Source: Jeongeupia sp. HS-3
Lineage (GTDB): Bacteria; Pseudomonadota; Gammaproteobacteria; Burkholderiales; Chitinibacteraceae
NCBI RefSeq assembly: GCF_015140455.1
Contig: NZ_AP024094.1
Location: 930,001-994,000 of the forward strand
DNA length: 64,000 nucleotides
Direction: 5' to 3'
Shown piece by piece: positions 51,545 to 62,226 of the stretch. The notes below the pieces were generated by a model. It was not told the DNA's origin, searched no databases, and saw nothing but the letters and a program-made list of their open reading frames with translations. The position numbers and the translations under genes were made by a program. Every line of letters starts with the position of its first letter. Within the stretch, counting starts at the first letter, position 1.

Positions 51545-52264
51545 ATGAGCCAAACCCCCAAATACAAGCGCATTCTGTTGAAACTCTCTGGCGAGGCCCT
51601 GATGGGCGGCGATAGCTACGGGATCAATCGTGCGACCATCGACCGCATCGTTGGTGAGGTGAAGGCCGTGGTCGATCTGGGTGTTCAGGTGGCCGTTGTG
51701 ATCGGTGGCGGCAATATTTTTCGCGGCGTCGCCCCGGCAGCGGCGGGTATGGATCGCGCTACCGCCGACTATATGGGTATGCTGGCGACGGTGATGAACG
51801 CGCTGGCGCTGCAGGATGCGATGCGTCATGCCGGGATCGTTAGCCGGGTGCAATCTGCGCTGACCATTCAACAGGTTGCCGAGCCTTATATTCGTGGCAA
51901 GGCCATTCGTTATCTGGAAGAAAACAAGGTGGTGATCTTTGGTGCCGGTACTGGCAACCCCTTCTTTACGACCGATACCGCAGCGGCATTGCGCGGCATG
52001 GAAATGGGTGCGGACATCGTACTCAAGGCCACCAAGGTTGATGGTGTGTATACCGATGATCCAAAGAAGAACCCGGATGCAGTGCGTTATCAGACCGTGA
52101 CCTTTGACGAGGCGATTGGCCGCAATCTCAAGGTGATGGATGCAACTGCATTTGCGTTGTGTCGCGACCAGAAGATGAATGTCAGCGTCTTCAGTATCTT
52201 CAAGGCCGGCGCGCTCAAGCGCGTGGTGCTTGGGGAAGACGAGGGCACGCTGGTACACTACTGA
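51545..52264 (+). CDS. pyrH: UMP kinase
   Basis: Amino-acid-kinase-fold enzyme phosphorylating UMP. 239 residues. Motifs: [57 protein letters not shown]. Usual neighbour of tsf and frr. Confidence 0.97.
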   Translation: MSQTPKYKRILLKLSGEALMGGDSYGINRATIDRIVGEVKAVVDLGVQVAVVIGGGNIFRGVAPAAAGMDRATADYMGMLATVMNALALQDAMRHAGIVSRVQSALTIQQVAEPYIRGKAIRYLEENKVVIFGAGTGNPFFTTDTAAALRGMEMGADIVLKATKVDGVYTDDPKKNPDAVRYQTVTFDEAIGRNLKVMDATAFALCRDQKMNVSVFSIFKAGALKRVVLGEDEGTLVHY

Positions 52265-52361
52265 GATTAGCAGGGCTTCGAGTCCTGTGGCGTGTGTCAG
52301 AAATGTTTAAGGCAGGCGGACGCGATTCCGCCTGTTTCGTTTGTGTTGTGAGGGAACGAAA

Positions 52362-52919
52362 ATGATCGCCGATATCAAAAAAAATGCCGAAACAAAGATG
52401 CAGAAATCGATTGAGTCGCTGAGGCTCAATCTGGCCAAGGTGCGTACCGGCCGTGCCCATACCGGCTTGCTCGACCATGTGATGGTCGATTACTGGGGTA
52501 GCCCGACGCCGATCAATCAGGTCGCTAACGTCACGCTGATCGATTCGCGCACGATCGGTGTGCAGGCTTGGGAAAAGCCGATGGTCGCCAAGGTCGAAAA
52601 GGCCATTCGTGATGCCGACTTGGGCTTGAATCCGGCTTCGATGGGTGATGTGATCCGTGTGCCGATGCCGATGCTGACCGAAGAGCGCCGCAAGGAGCTG
52701 ATCAAGGTCGTCAAAAACGAATCCGAAGATTCGCGTGTCGCCATCCGCAATCTGCGTCGTGATGCAAACGATCAGCTGAAGCGCCTGCTCAAGGACAAGG
52801 AGATCTCCGAGGACGACGATCGTCGTGCGCAGGACGATATCCAGAAGCTGACCGATCGTTACATTGTCGAAGTCGACAAGGCGTTTGCCGAGAAAGAAAA
52901 AGAGCTGTTGACGGTATAA
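52362..52919 (+). CDS. frr: ribosome recycling factor
   Basis: Dissociates post-termination ribosomes with EF-G. 185 residues from the ATG at 52362 ([10 protein letters not shown]) with GAGGGAACG upstream. A start seven codons earlier has no family support. Motifs: [52 protein letters not shown]. Confidence 0.97.
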   Translation: MIADIKKNAETKMQKSIESLRLNLAKVRTGRAHTGLLDHVMVDYWGSPTPINQVANVTLIDSRTIGVQAWEKPMVAKVEKAIRDADLGLNPASMGDVIRVPMPMLTEERRKELIKVVKNESEDSRVAIRNLRRDANDQLKRLLKDKEISEDDDRRAQDDIQKLTDRYIVEVDKAFAEKEKELLTV

Positions 52920-52929
52920 GGTAGGATTT

Positions 52930-53694
52930 GTGCTCAAGTTTTGCAGCTCTACACTTGCGGTTCCGCAAGCAAATACATGTGTACCCGAGCACGTTGCCGT
53001 CATCATGGACGGCAACGGCCGCTGGGCTAAAAAGCGTTTGATGCCGCGCGTCTTTGGTCATAAGAAGGGCGTGGACGCACTGCGGGCTACGGTCAAAACG
53101 TGCGATGCGCTGGGTGTGCGCTATCTGACCGTGTTTGCGTTCAGTAATGAGAACTGGCGCCGCCCGGACGAAGAGGTGTCGTTCCTGATGGGCTTGTTTC
53201 TCAAGGTGCTGCAAGGCGAGATCGAGCGCATGCACTCGAATGCGATTCGCTTGAAAATCATCGGTAACCGGTCGCGTTTTTCTGCCGAGTTGGTCGCGCT
53301 GATTGATGCGGCCGAAGCCAAGACCGCTGCGAATGCAGGTCTGACGCTGACCATTGCCGCTGACTACGGTGCGCGCTGGGATATTTTGCAGGCGACGCAT
53401 AGCCTGCTGGCCGAGCATCCCGAAAAAGCCACCAGCTTTGACGAGGGCGATCTTACGCCGCATCTGGCCATGGCTTATGCGCCGGAGCCGGATCTGTTCA
53501 TTCGCACCGGTGGGGAGCAGCGCATCAGCAACTTCCTGTTGTGGCAGTTGGCCTATACCGAGCTCTATTTTACCGACCTGTTGTGGCCGGATTTCGATGC
53601 TGCCGCGTTTGGTGTTGCCATCGATTGGTACCGTGGCCGTGAGCGCCGCTTTGGCCGTACCAGCGAGCAACTTCAGGTTCTGTCTTCATGCTGA
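52930..53694 (+). CDS. uppS: isoprenyl diphosphate synthase (undecaprenyl-PP synthase)
   Basis: Makes the C55 lipid carrier for cell-wall synthesis. 254 residues from a GTG at 52930. The catalytic aspartate is D27 in AVIMDGNGRWA. Other motifs: FSNENWRRPDEEV, DLFIRTGGEQRISNFLLWQ, ELYFTDLLWPDF. It overlaps cdsA by seven bases. Confidence 0.95.
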   Translation: MLKFCSSTLAVPQANTCVPEHVAVIMDGNGRWAKKRLMPRVFGHKKGVDALRATVKTCDALGVRYLTVFAFSNENWRRPDEEVSFLMGLFLKVLQGEIERMHSNAIRLKIIGNRSRFSAELVALIDAAEAKTAANAGLTLTIAADYGARWDILQATHSLLAEHPEKATSFDEGDLTPHLAMAYAPEPDLFIRTGGEQRISNFLLWQLAYTELYFTDLLWPDFDAAAFGVAIDWYRGRERRFGRTSEQLQVLSSC

Positions 53695-54533
53695 AGCAGC
53701 GTGTTCTGACCGCGCTGGTATTGATTCCGGTCATGCTGCTCGGTTTGTTTGCCTTGCCGCAGACCGCCTGGATCGGTTTTGTCGCGGTTATTCTTGGTTT
53801 TTCCGCATGGGAATGGCAGCGGCTTGCCGGCATGCACGGCTGGTTTGCCAAGCTCTATCCGTTTCTGACGCCTGCGTTTTTCCTGTTGCTGGCTTTGCCG
53901 GGCAGTACCGCACTTGCCTCGCCGTTTGTGATGCTGGGTGTCATGCTGGCTGCTTGCGTGTTCTGGGCGTTGATTGCGCCATGCTGGCTGAAGGCCAAGT
54001 GGCGTCTGGCCGATGGCGGCAACATCAATGGCTTGCTCGGTTGGGCATTGCTTTTGCCGGCCGGACTGGCCATGGTCGTACTGCGTGATGGCAGTATGGG
54101 TGGGTGGTTGCTGCTGATCGTGATGGCGATTGCCTGGGTGGCCGATACGGCGGCCTATTTCAGTGGCAAGACCTTTGGTCGCCGCAAATTGGCGCCAACG
54201 ATCAGTCCGGGAAAAAGCTGGGAAGGCGCGGTTGGCGGTGTGGTCGGCGTGGCGATTTATGCTGCGTTGGTACCCAAGACCCCCTTTATCGGCGGCGAGT
54301 TGATTTCCCTGTGGGTGTGGGTGGCGCTGGCGCTGGTGTTGACGGTATTGAGTATCGTTGGCGATTTGCTGGAATCATTGTTCAAGCGCCAGATCGCTAT
54401 CAAGGACAGTAGCCAGCTTTTGCCCGGGCACGGTGGCGTACTGGACCGTATCGATAGTCTGCTGGCGATTCTGCCTGTTGCCGCTGCGTTCTATCTCTCC
54501 TATCTCTTGTTCCATCTCGTGCCAGGGCGTTAA
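53688..54533 (+). CDS. cdsA: phosphatidate cytidylyltransferase
   Basis: Integral membrane enzyme forming CDP-diacylglycerol for phospholipid synthesis. 281 residues with about eight membrane helices. The signature toward the C-terminus includes SPGKSWEGAVGG and FKRQIAIKDSSQLLPGHGGVLDRIDS. It overlaps uppS and is followed by dxr after 18 bases. Confidence 0.95.
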   Translation: MLKQRVLTALVLIPVMLLGLFALPQTAWIGFVAVILGFSAWEWQRLAGMHGWFAKLYPFLTPAFFLLLALPGSTALASPFVMLGVMLAACVFWALIAPCWLKAKWRLADGGNINGLLGWALLLPAGLAMVVLRDGSMGGWLLLIVMAIAWVADTAAYFSGKTFGRRKLAPTISPGKSWEGAVGGVVGVAIYAALVPKTPFIGGELISLWVWVALALVLTVLSIVGDLLESLFKRQIAIKDSSQLLPGHGGVLDRIDSLLAILPVAAAFYLSYLLFHLVPGR

Positions 54534-54551
54534 GCCCGGCGAGGCTGAATC

Positions 54552-55754
54552 ATGGCTCCACAAGTTTTAACCATTCTCGGTTCGACCGGCAGTATCGGCG
54601 TCAGTACGCTCGACGTCGTGGCCCGTCATCCCGAGCAATTCCAGGTGTATGCGCTAACCGGCGCCACCCAGCTCGATAAACTCCACGACCAGTGTCTGGC
54701 GTTTGCGCCTCGTTTTGCGGTAGTGCTCGATGATGGCGCTGCCGAGGTGTTGCGCGCCCGACTCAAGGCGTCGGGTAGCGAGACCGAGGTGTTGTGTGGC
54801 GAAGCTGCGCTTGAAGCGGTGGCCAGCGCTACCATCGTAACTGCGGTGATGGCGGCGATCGTTGGTGCCGCGGGCATGCGGCCGACGCTGGCTGCGGCTC
54901 GCGCCGGCAAGCGGGTGCTGCTCGCCAACAAGGAAACGCTGGTGTTGGCCGGCCGCTTGTTTATGGACGAGGTGACCCGCTGTGGCGCGACGCTTCTGCC
55001 GATCGATAGTGAGCACAATGCGATTTTCCAGGTGCTGCCGAGGGCTTACCGTGAAGCGCCGTACGCATCGACATTGCGCGATGCAGGGCTCAAACGCATT
55101 TTATTGACCGCTTCGGGCGGGCCGTTTCGCACGCGGTCGCTCGATACGCTGGCGCAAGTGACGCCAGAAGAAGCGGTTCGCCATCCGAACTGGTCGATGG
55201 GGCGGAAGATTTCGGTCGATTCGGCATCAATGATGAACAAGGGGCTGGAGGTGATCGAGGCGCGCTGGCTATTCAATGCCGACGTCGACGAGATCGCCGT
55301 ATTGGTGCATCCGCAGAGTGTTGTTCATTCAATGGTTGAGTATGTCGATGGCTCGGTGTTGGCGCAGCTTGGTGCGCCCGATATGCGCATTCCGATTGCC
55401 TACGGCATGGCCTATCCGGCTCGGATCGACTCCGGCGTCGCATCGCTGGATCTGTTCAGCGTCGGTCGGCTGGATTTCGAGGCGCCCGATCTGGCCCGTT
55501 TTCCCTGTCTTCGTCTGGCATTTGATGCTTTGCGTGCCGGTGGCGCGGCGACGGCGGTACTCAATGCGGCGAACGAGGTTGCCGTTGCCGCCTTCCTCGA
55601 TTGCGGCCTCGACTACCCCGGCATCCCTGCCTTGATCGAAAGTGTGCTCGGCGATTGTGTCGGGCAGACGCGTGCCGACAGTCTGGATGCTTTGATGGAT
55701 GCCGATGTGCTGGCACGCGAACGTGCCCATGCCTGGCTGGCACGGCGCCACTAA
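54552..55754 (+). CDS. dxr: 1-deoxy-D-xylulose-5-phosphate reductoisomerase
   Basis: First committed step of the MEP isoprenoid pathway. 400 residues. NADPH motif [38 protein letters not shown] and [27 protein letters not shown] in pieces: the catalytic metal-site residues and the substrate loop are all present. It precedes rseP by two bases. Confidence 0.97.
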   Translation: MAPQVLTILGSTGSIGVSTLDVVARHPEQFQVYALTGATQLDKLHDQCLAFAPRFAVVLDDGAAEVLRARLKASGSETEVLCGEAALEAVASATIVTAVMAAIVGAAGMRPTLAAARAGKRVLLANKETLVLAGRLFMDEVTRCGATLLPIDSEHNAIFQVLPRAYREAPYASTLRDAGLKRILLTASGGPFRTRSLDTLAQVTPEEAVRHPNWSMGRKISVDSASMMNKGLEVIEARWLFNADVDEIAVLVHPQSVVHSMVEYVDGSVLAQLGAPDMRIPIAYGMAYPARIDSGVASLDLFSVGRLDFEAPDLARFPCLRLAFDALRAGGAATAVLNAANEVAVAAFLDCGLDYPGIPALIESVLGDCVGQTRADSLDALMDADVLARERAHAWLARRH

Positions 55755-55756
55755 GC

Positions 55757-57100
55757 ATGCTGCAAACGCTCCTGGCTTTTATCGTTACGCTGGGCGTGCT
55801 CGTGACGGTGCACGAGTTTGGTCACTATTGGGTGGCGCGGCGTTGTGGTGTCAAAGTCCTGACTTTTTCGATCGGATTCGGTAAGCCTTTGCTGCGCTGG
55901 CAGCGGGGCGAGGTGAGTTGGCAGCTTGCGGCAATCCCGCTTGGCGGTTTTGTTCGCATGCTCGACGAACGAGAGTCGCCGGTTGATCCGGCTGATGTAT
56001 CGCGCGCCTTCAATCGGCAAACGCCAATCAAGAAGATCCTGATCGTTGCCGCGGGTCCGGTCGCGAATCTGTTGCTGGCGATGTTGCTCTACGCCGGCCT
56101 GTTCAGTTACGGGGTCGATGCCATTCGTCCTGTTGCCGGCCAGGTTGCGCCGGCGTCAATGGCCGAGCGGGCGGGATTTCGTGCGGGTGATCTGATTACC
56201 GCGATCAATGATCGGCCGGTAGCCAGTTGGGATGAGGCGTTTGTCGCCTTGCTTGATGGCGCCGGTGATGCCGCGCTAGTGCAATTGGCGGTGCAAACGG
56301 CGTCGGGACGACACGAAACAAGATTGCTGCCGCTGGGTGAACTGGGGCGCAGCGTGTACGAGCCGCGGCTGCTGATCCGGTTGGGGCTCACCCCTTATCC
56401 GCTGACGACCGCGATCGCGCGAGTCGAGCCGGGTGGTGCTGCGGCGAAGGCCGGTCTGCTGGCGGGTGATATTGTGGTCTCGCTGAATGGCAAGCCGCTG
56501 GCGCAATGGGCTGACTTGCAAGCTGCGCTGCAGTCCGGCGCGGTGCCTATGTCTCTGGCTGTACGCCGTGGCGATCATGTACGGCAGCTCACGGTGACGC
56601 CAGCGCCCGTCGAGGTGAATGGCAAGGTGATCGGCCGTTTGGGCCTTGAACCTGCTATAGACAAGGCGCTTTGGCAAAGTTACCAGACCCGTCTGCAGTA
56701 TCCGCCTTTGCAGGCATTGTCTGCCTCGCTGAAAAAAATCGGCATCCAGACTCGGCTGACGCTGGTCATGTTCGGCCGGATGATTGTCGGCAAGGCTTCG
56801 CTGGATCAGGTGAGTGGTCCGATAACGATTGCGACCTATGCCGGAGAGAGTGCCCGCCTGGGGCTGAGCAGCTATATCGAATACCTCGCGTTGATCAGCC
56901 TGAGCCTGGCGGTGTTGAATCTGCTGCCGGTGCCGCTGCTGGATGGCGGCCATTTGTTGTATCATGGCGTCGAACTTTTGACCGGCCGGCCCGTATCGCC
57001 GCAGGTCGAAGCGATAGGGCAACGCATTGGGTTGACCTTGTTGCTCGCCTTGATGGCGCTCGCGCTGTTCAACGATATCCACCGACTTTTTCTGGGCTGA
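55757..57100 (+). CDS. rseP: site-2 intramembrane metalloprotease RseP
   Basis: Cleaves membrane anti-sigma factors and signal-peptide remnants. 447 residues from the ATG at 55757. The zinc motif HEFGH (H19-H23) lies in the first membrane helix. Two PDZ domains occupy about residues 110-280 (APASMAERAGFRAGDLI, EPGGAAAKAGLLAGDIV). The second catalytic motif LLPVPLLDGGHLL is near the C-terminus. Conserved placement between dxr and bamA. Confidence 0.96.
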   Translation: MLQTLLAFIVTLGVLVTVHEFGHYWVARRCGVKVLTFSIGFGKPLLRWQRGEVSWQLAAIPLGGFVRMLDERESPVDPADVSRAFNRQTPIKKILIVAAGPVANLLLAMLLYAGLFSYGVDAIRPVAGQVAPASMAERAGFRAGDLITAINDRPVASWDEAFVALLDGAGDAALVQLAVQTASGRHETRLLPLGELGRSVYEPRLLIRLGLTPYPLTTAIARVEPGGAAAKAGLLAGDIVVSLNGKPLAQWADLQAALQSGAVPMSLAVRRGDHVRQLTVTPAPVEVNGKVIGRLGLEPAIDKALWQSYQTRLQYPPLQALSASLKKIGIQTRLTLVMFGRMIVGKASLDQVSGPITIATYAGESARLGLSSYIEYLALISLSLAVLNLLPVPLLDGGHLLYHGVELLTGRPVSPQVEAIGQRIGLTLLLALMALALFNDIHRLFLG

Positions 57101-57123
57101 TCGAGCCAGCATCCGACCGACAA

Positions 57124-59409
57124 ATGACATTGAAACCGCTTCATCTGCTGCTTGCCGCCGCATTGAGCTCGGCAAGTATCGCCGCTCACGCTGTGGCACC
57201 TTTCGTGATCAAAGACATCCGTGTCGAGGGGCTGCAACGCACCGACCCCGGTACCGTGTTCAGCTACCTGCCGGTCAAGGTCGGCGATCGTTTTGACGAC
57301 AACCGCGCAACCGAGGCGATCAAGTCGCTGTTTGCGACGGGGTTCTTCAACGACGTCCGGGTCGAGTCCGATGGTAGTGTACTGATTGTGACGGTCGAAG
57401 AACGACCGACAATCGCCCAGATCAATATCAACGGCTCCAAGCTGCTGGAAAAAGATCAGATCAAAACCGCGCTCAAGGGGCAAAACTTTGCCGAAGGGCG
57501 GATTTTTGATCAGGCCGTGCTGGATGCTGGCGTCAACGAACTCAAGCAGCAGTATTACTCGCGTGGTCGCTATTCGGTAATCATCAAGACCACGGTGACC
57601 AAGCTTGAGCGCAACCGCGTTGGTGTGCAGTTCGATGTTTCCGAAGGTGAAGTAGCACGTATCAGCCAGATAAACGTCGTTGGGAACAAGGCGTTTTCCG
57701 ATGGTGACATCAGCGATCTTTTCTCGTTGACAACGCCGAACTGGCTCTCCTGGTATACCAAGTCGGATCAGTACTCCAAGCAGGCACTGGGTGCCGATCT
57801 GGAAAAGCTGCGCTCGTATTATCTTGATCGCGGCTATCTCGAATTCAATATCGATTCAACCCAGGTTGCCATTTCCGAAAGCCGTGAGGATATGTTCCTG
57901 ACGGTGAACGTGAGTGAAGGCGAGCAGTTCACCGTGAGCGATGTCAAGCTGGTCGGCGATACCGTGGTGCCGCGTGAAGACGTCGAAAAACTGATTGAAT
58001 TGAAGGCTGGCGAGATTTTTTCGCGTGAAAAACTCAACAAATCCACCGCTGCGATTTCCGAGCTGCTCGGCAATGAAGGCTATGCTTTCGCCAACGTCAA
58101 TGCCGTACCGGAAATTGACAAAGAGAAGCATACGGTCGGGTTTACGCTGTATGTTGATCCGGGCCGCAAGGTTTATGTTCGCCGCATCAATATCAGCGGC
58201 AACAACCTGACGCGCGACGAAGTGATCCGGCGTGAATTGCGGCAGCTGGAATCGGCGCAATATGATGGCGCAAAGATCAAGCGCTCCAAACAGCGTTTGA
58301 ATCAGCTCGGTTATTTCAACGAAGTGGTCATCGATACGCCGATCGTGCCGGAAGCGACCGACCAGGTGGATATGAATGTCCAGGTGAGCGAGCAAAAAAC
58401 CGGCTCATTCAATATCGGCGCCGGCTATGGCCAGTCCGAAGGCATTGTCGTCATTCTTTCGCTGTCGCAGAGCAACTTCCTCGGTAGTGGCAAGCAGTTC
58501 ACTGCCGAGATCAATACCAGCCAATCGAACAAGGTGTACTCGCTGGCATTGACCAATCCGTACGCTACGCCAGATGGCGTATCGCTCGGCTGGAATATTT
58601 ATCAGCGTGATACCGATGCATCCGACCTTGATATTGGCGATTACGCCACGTCGTCCTACGGTGCTGGCATGTCGATGGGTTTCCCTGTTTCCGAAACCAA
58701 CCGGATCAACTTCGGACTGAATTATGAACACCTGAAGTTGATCACTAATGATGATTCGCCTGGCTATATCAAGGATTTTGTCGGCGCTAACGGCAACGAG
58801 TACGACAACTTCCCGGCGACTTTGGCATGGGCGCGAGACACCCGCGATAGCAGTACCTATCCAACCAAGGGCTGGTATACCCGTGTCGCAGGCGAGGTTT
58901 CGCTGCCGTTCTCGGATCTGGATTACTACAAGATCCTTGGTCAAAGCCAGTTGTTCATGCCGCTGTCGAGTGATTTCACACTGATGTGGAATGTCGACGC
59001 AGGTTATGGCGACTCCTACGGCACGAACACCTATCCGTTCTACAAGAACTTCTACGTCGGTGGCGTCAACTCGGTGCGTGGCTTCAAGTACGGCACCATC
59101 GGCCCCAAGGATGAGGACGGCAACGGGATTGGCGGTACGCGCAAGCTGGTCAGCAATCTTGAATTCCTGTTCCCGATGCCCGGTATCAAGAACGACAAGT
59201 CGATGCGTTTGTCGGTATTCGCCGATGCGGGCGATGCGTGGGGTGAAGGCGAGGATATCGACTTCTCGACCCTGCGTTATTCGGTTGGCGCCGCATTCAC
59301 CTGGATCTCGCCGGTGGGCCCACTCAAGCTGGTCTACGCATTTCCTCTGAAGTCGGAAGATGGCGACCAGCTCGAGCGCTTCCAGTTCCAGTTGGGCAAG
59401 GTGTTCTAA
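57124..59409 (+). CDS. bamA: outer-membrane assembly protein BamA
   Basis: Core of the machinery that inserts beta-barrel proteins into the outer membrane. 761 residues from the ATG at 57124. Signal peptide ends at AHA. Five POTRA domains follow (first: FVIKDIRVEGLQRTDPGTVF), then a 16-strand barrel with the loop-6 motif NSVRGFKYG and a C-terminal phenylalanine (QFQLGKVF), the usual sorting signal. Earlier in-frame starts lie inside rseP and are rejected. Confidence 0.97.
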   Translation: MTLKPLHLLLAAALSSASIAAHAVAPFVIKDIRVEGLQRTDPGTVFSYLPVKVGDRFDDNRATEAIKSLFATGFFNDVRVESDGSVLIVTVEERPTIAQININGSKLLEKDQIKTALKGQNFAEGRIFDQAVLDAGVNELKQQYYSRGRYSVIIKTTVTKLERNRVGVQFDVSEGEVARISQINVVGNKAFSDGDISDLFSLTTPNWLSWYTKSDQYSKQALGADLEKLRSYYLDRGYLEFNIDSTQVAISESREDMFLTVNVSEGEQFTVSDVKLVGDTVVPREDVEKLIELKAGEIFSREKLNKSTAAISELLGNEGYAFANVNAVPEIDKEKHTVGFTLYVDPGRKVYVRRINISGNNLTRDEVIRRELRQLESAQYDGAKIKRSKQRLNQLGYFNEVVIDTPIVPEATDQVDMNVQVSEQKTGSFNIGAGYGQSEGIVVILSLSQSNFLGSGKQFTAEINTSQSNKVYSLALTNPYATPDGVSLGWNIYQRDTDASDLDIGDYATSSYGAGMSMGFPVSETNRINFGLNYEHLKLITNDDSPGYIKDFVGANGNEYDNFPATLAWARDTRDSSTYPTKGWYTRVAGEVSLPFSDLDYYKILGQSQLFMPLSSDFTLMWNVDAGYGDSYGTNTYPFYKNFYVGGVNSVRGFKYGTIGPKDEDGNGIGGTRKLVSNLEFLFPMPGIKNDKSMRLSVFADAGDAWGEGEDIDFSTLRYSVGAAFTWISPVGPLKLVYAFPLKSEDGDQLERFQFQLGKVF

Positions 59410-59425
59410 GTTGCGGGGAAACAGT

Positions 59426-59917
59426 ATGAAACGATATACGGGATGGTTGCTCGGTGCGGCGTTGTTGATGAGTGCATCAGCATGGGCAGCCGAGATGAAA
59501 ATCGGCTTCGTCGATACTGACCGTATTTTGCGCGAGTCGGCGCCGGCGCAGCGGGCCGGTAAAAAACTTGAAAAAGAGTTTGAAGTGCGCCGGCAGGATT
59601 TGCAGCGACTATCGGCTCAGGGCAAGACCCTGCAAACGCAGATGGACAAGCCGGGTGTTTCCGATCTTGATCGCAAGGCCAAAGAGCGCGATCTGATTCG
59701 CTTGAATCAGGAGTTTCAGCGCATGCAGCGTGAATTGAACGAAGACCTCAATGCACGGCGCAACGAAGAATTGGCGGGTATTCAGGAACGCGTGAACAAT
59801 GCGATCCAGCAAATTGCCAATAACGAAAAATACGACCTGATCTTGCAGGAAGCAGCTTGGCGCAATCCGCGCATCGATATCACCGACAAGGTGTTGCGGA
59901 TGCTGACGGACAAGTGA
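59426..59917 (+). CDS. skp: periplasmic chaperone Skp/OmpH
   Basis: 163 residues from the ATG at 59426 (CGGGGAAA upstream). Signal peptide ends at AWA, mature start AEMKIGFVDTDRILRES. The rest is helical and charged (KKLEKEFEVRRQDLQRL, RLNQEFQRMQRELNEDL), forming the coiled-coil arms that hold unfolded outer-membrane proteins. The stop overlaps the lpxD ATG by one base. Confidence 0.95.
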   Translation: MKRYTGWLLGAALLMSASAWAAEMKIGFVDTDRILRESAPAQRAGKKLEKEFEVRRQDLQRLSAQGKTLQTQMDKPGVSDLDRKAKERDLIRLNQEFQRMQRELNEDLNARRNEELAGIQERVNNAIQQIANNEKYDLILQEAAWRNPRIDITDKVLRMLTDK

Positions 59918-60963
59918 TGCCGAACGCGATCCTAATTTCCGCACTGGCCGAGCGCTTTGGTGCTACTTGGCACGGCGATGATGTCGCCATTTGTCGTGTA
60001 GCGCCGCTGGAGTCCGCCGGTGCCGATGCGTTGACCTTTTTGACCAATCCACGCTTCAAGGCGCAGCTTGCAAGCAGCGCAGCGGGCGTGGTCGCGGTGC
60101 GCGCGGCGGATGCGGTCGGATTGACCCGGCCGCATGTCATCGCTAAAGACCCATACCTTTTTTATGCTCAGGTCGCGCAACTGCTGTACCCGCAGCGCCG
60201 TGCACGACCGGGCATTCATGCGACGGCTTGCGTCGATGTATCGGCGCAGATCGATGCCGATGCTGAAATCGGCCCGAATGTGGTGATTGGTGCTGGCACG
60301 GCGATTGGGGCCGGCAGTATTGTCATGGCCAATAGTTATGTTGGTGATCGGGTTACGCTGGGGTGCAATGTCTTGTTGCACCCGATGGTGACCGTGATGG
60401 ACGATTGCCAGATTGGTGATCGCGTCATCATTCACCCCAGCGCGGTTCTCGGCGGTGATGGGTTTGGCAATGCCTGGGCGGGCGATCACTGGGAAAAAAT
60501 CCCGCAAATCGGCCGTGTCGTGATTGGCAGCGACGTTGAAATTGGCGCATGCACGACGATTGATCGCGGCGCGCTGGAAGATACCGTGATCGGCCAGGGC
60601 GCACGTATCGATAATCTGATCCAGATTGGCCATAACGTCGAGATCGGTGCGCATACGGCGTTGGCCGGGTGTGTCGGTATTGCCGGATCAACCAAGATCG
60701 GTGCGCGTTGCCAGATTGGCGGTGCGGCGATGATCAGCGGGCATCTGGAAATCTGCGATGGCGCGGTGGTGCTCGGCGGAACATTGGTTGCCAAATCAAT
60801 TCGTGAGCCTGGCGCTTACGGCGGGCCATATCCGATGCAAGCCCACGCAGACTGGGTCAAAAATGCCGCACAGCTGCGTCACCTGAACGAGCTGGCGCAA
60901 CGTGTCAAACAGCTGGAAAAAACCATGGCGAGCCTGAATGCCGCCGCCGGAGAGAATGAATGA
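59917..60963 (+). CDS. lpxD: UDP-3-O-acylglucosamine N-acyltransferase
   Basis: Third step of lipid A synthesis. 348 residues from the ATG at 59917 within TGATG. An N-terminal uridine-binding domain precedes a left-handed beta-helix of hexapeptide repeats ([20 protein letters not shown]). The catalytic histidine region is [15 protein letters not shown]-terminal helix ([12 protein letters not shown]) ends it. It overlaps fabZ by four bases. Confidence 0.96.
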   Translation: MPNAILISALAERFGATWHGDDVAICRVAPLESAGADALTFLTNPRFKAQLASSAAGVVAVRAADAVGLTRPHVIAKDPYLFYAQVAQLLYPQRRARPGIHATACVDVSAQIDADAEIGPNVVIGAGTAIGAGSIVMANSYVGDRVTLGCNVLLHPMVTVMDDCQIGDRVIIHPSAVLGGDGFGNAWAGDHWEKIPQIGRVVIGSDVEIGACTTIDRGALEDTVIGQGARIDNLIQIGHNVEIGAHTALAGCVGIAGSTKIGARCQIGGAAMISGHLEICDGAVVLGGTLVAKSIREPGAYGGPYPMQAHADWVKNAAQLRHLNELAQRVKQLEKTMASLNAAAGENE

Positions 60964-61409
60964 GCCAAGTGATGGATGTACTCGAGATCGTCAAATGCCT
61001 GCCGCACCGCTATCCCTTTTTGCTGGTCGATCGGGTGATCGAGCTGGAGCCGGGCAAATCGATCAAGGCAATTAAAAACGTCACCATCAATGAGCCGTTC
61101 TTTCAAGGGCATTTCCCGCAATACCCGGTCATGCCGGGCGTGCTGATTCTCGAGGCACTGGCTCAGGCCGCAGGCGTACTCTCCTGCAAGAGCGTTGAGG
61201 AAGTGCCGGAGGATTCGCTGTATTTGTTCGCCGGGATTGATAACGCGCGCTTCAAGCGCCAGGTTTTGCCTGGTGATCAATTGACGCTGTGCGTCAACAT
61301 CGTTGCGCACAAGCGTGGCATCTGGAAGTACGAGGCCAAGGCCTATGTCGGCGACGAGCTGGCGGCTTCGGCCGATTTGATGAGCGCGCATCGCGCCATC
61401 GCGCGCTAA
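60960..61409 (+). CDS. fabZ: 3-hydroxyacyl-ACP dehydratase FabZ
   Basis: Dehydrates 3-hydroxyacyl-ACP in fatty-acid synthesis. 149 residues, hot-dog fold. [13 protein letters not shown], the catalytic His in [15 protein letters not shown] and catalytic Glu in [11 protein letters not shown] are present. Its place between lpxD and lpxA balances fatty acid and lipid A supply. Confidence 0.97.
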   Translation: MSQVMDVLEIVKCLPHRYPFLLVDRVIELEPGKSIKAIKNVTINEPFFQGHFPQYPVMPGVLILEALAQAAGVLSCKSVEEVPEDSLYLFAGIDNARFKRQVLPGDQLTLCVNIVAHKRGIWKYEAKAYVGDELAASADLMSAHRAIAR

Positions 61410-61430
61410 TCCATTTTTCACGGAGCGAAC

Positions 61431-62207
61431 ATGCCGAAGATTCATCCCTCTGCGCTGGTCGATGCACGGGCCGAACTGGCCGAAGGTGTCGAAATCGGCC
61501 CGTTTGCCGTGATTGGTCCCGATGTACGCATCGGCACCGGTTCGGTGGTCGGTGCCGGCGTTCAGATCGAAGGGGTGACGCGGATTGGCAGCAATAACCG
61601 TTTTCACCCGCACAGCCATATCGGCTGTGCGCCGCAAGACAAGAAGTACAAGGGCGAGCCGACGGCGCTGGATATCGGTGACGGCAATACCTTTTTCCAG
61701 TCGATGACCATTTCGGTTGGCACGGTGCAAGACAAAGGTGTGACGCGCATCGGTGACAACAACTGGTTCATGGCGTATGCACATATCGGTCACGATTGCA
61801 CCGTGGGCAACAACACAATTTTCGCCAACGCAGTCACGCTGGGTGGCCATGTTGACGTTGCCGACTGGGCGATTCTTGGCGGCCTGAGCGCAATCCATCA
61901 GTTCTGCAGTATCGGTGCTCATGCGATGGCCGGCGGGGGCTCGATCATTGTTCAGGATCTGCCGCCCTACGTGATCTGCGAGGGTAATCGTGCCATCGCT
62001 CGCGGCATTAATACCGAAGGACTAAAGCGCCGCGGTTTCAGTGCAGAGGCTATTTCCCGGGTCAAGCAAGCCTACCGGCAGTTGTACCGGCTGGGGCTGA
62101 CCTATGATGATGCGCGTGCACGGATCGAAGCCGACGCTGCCGGCGCACCCGAGCTGCAAGCCTTTGTCGATTTCTTTGCCGTGAGTCAACGCGGCATCCT
62201 TCGCTAA
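61431..62207 (+). CDS. lpxA: UDP-N-acetylglucosamine O-acyltransferase
   Basis: First step of lipid A synthesis. 258 residues, hexapeptide-repeat beta-helix (IHPSALVDARAELAEGVEIGP). The catalytic His is in AYAHIGHDCTVGNN. The substrate-specificity segment GGLSAIHQFCSIGAHAM and a C-terminal helical domain are normal. Confidence 0.97.
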   Translation: MPKIHPSALVDARAELAEGVEIGPFAVIGPDVRIGTGSVVGAGVQIEGVTRIGSNNRFHPHSHIGCAPQDKKYKGEPTALDIGDGNTFFQSMTISVGTVQDKGVTRIGDNNWFMAYAHIGHDCTVGNNTIFANAVTLGGHVDVADWAILGGLSAIHQFCSIGAHAMAGGGSIIVQDLPPYVICEGNRAIARGINTEGLKRRGFSAEAISRVKQAYRQLYRLGLTYDDARARIEADAAGAPELQAFVDFFAVSQRGILR

Positions 62208-62226
62208 CCCAAAAGACGACGAGCCG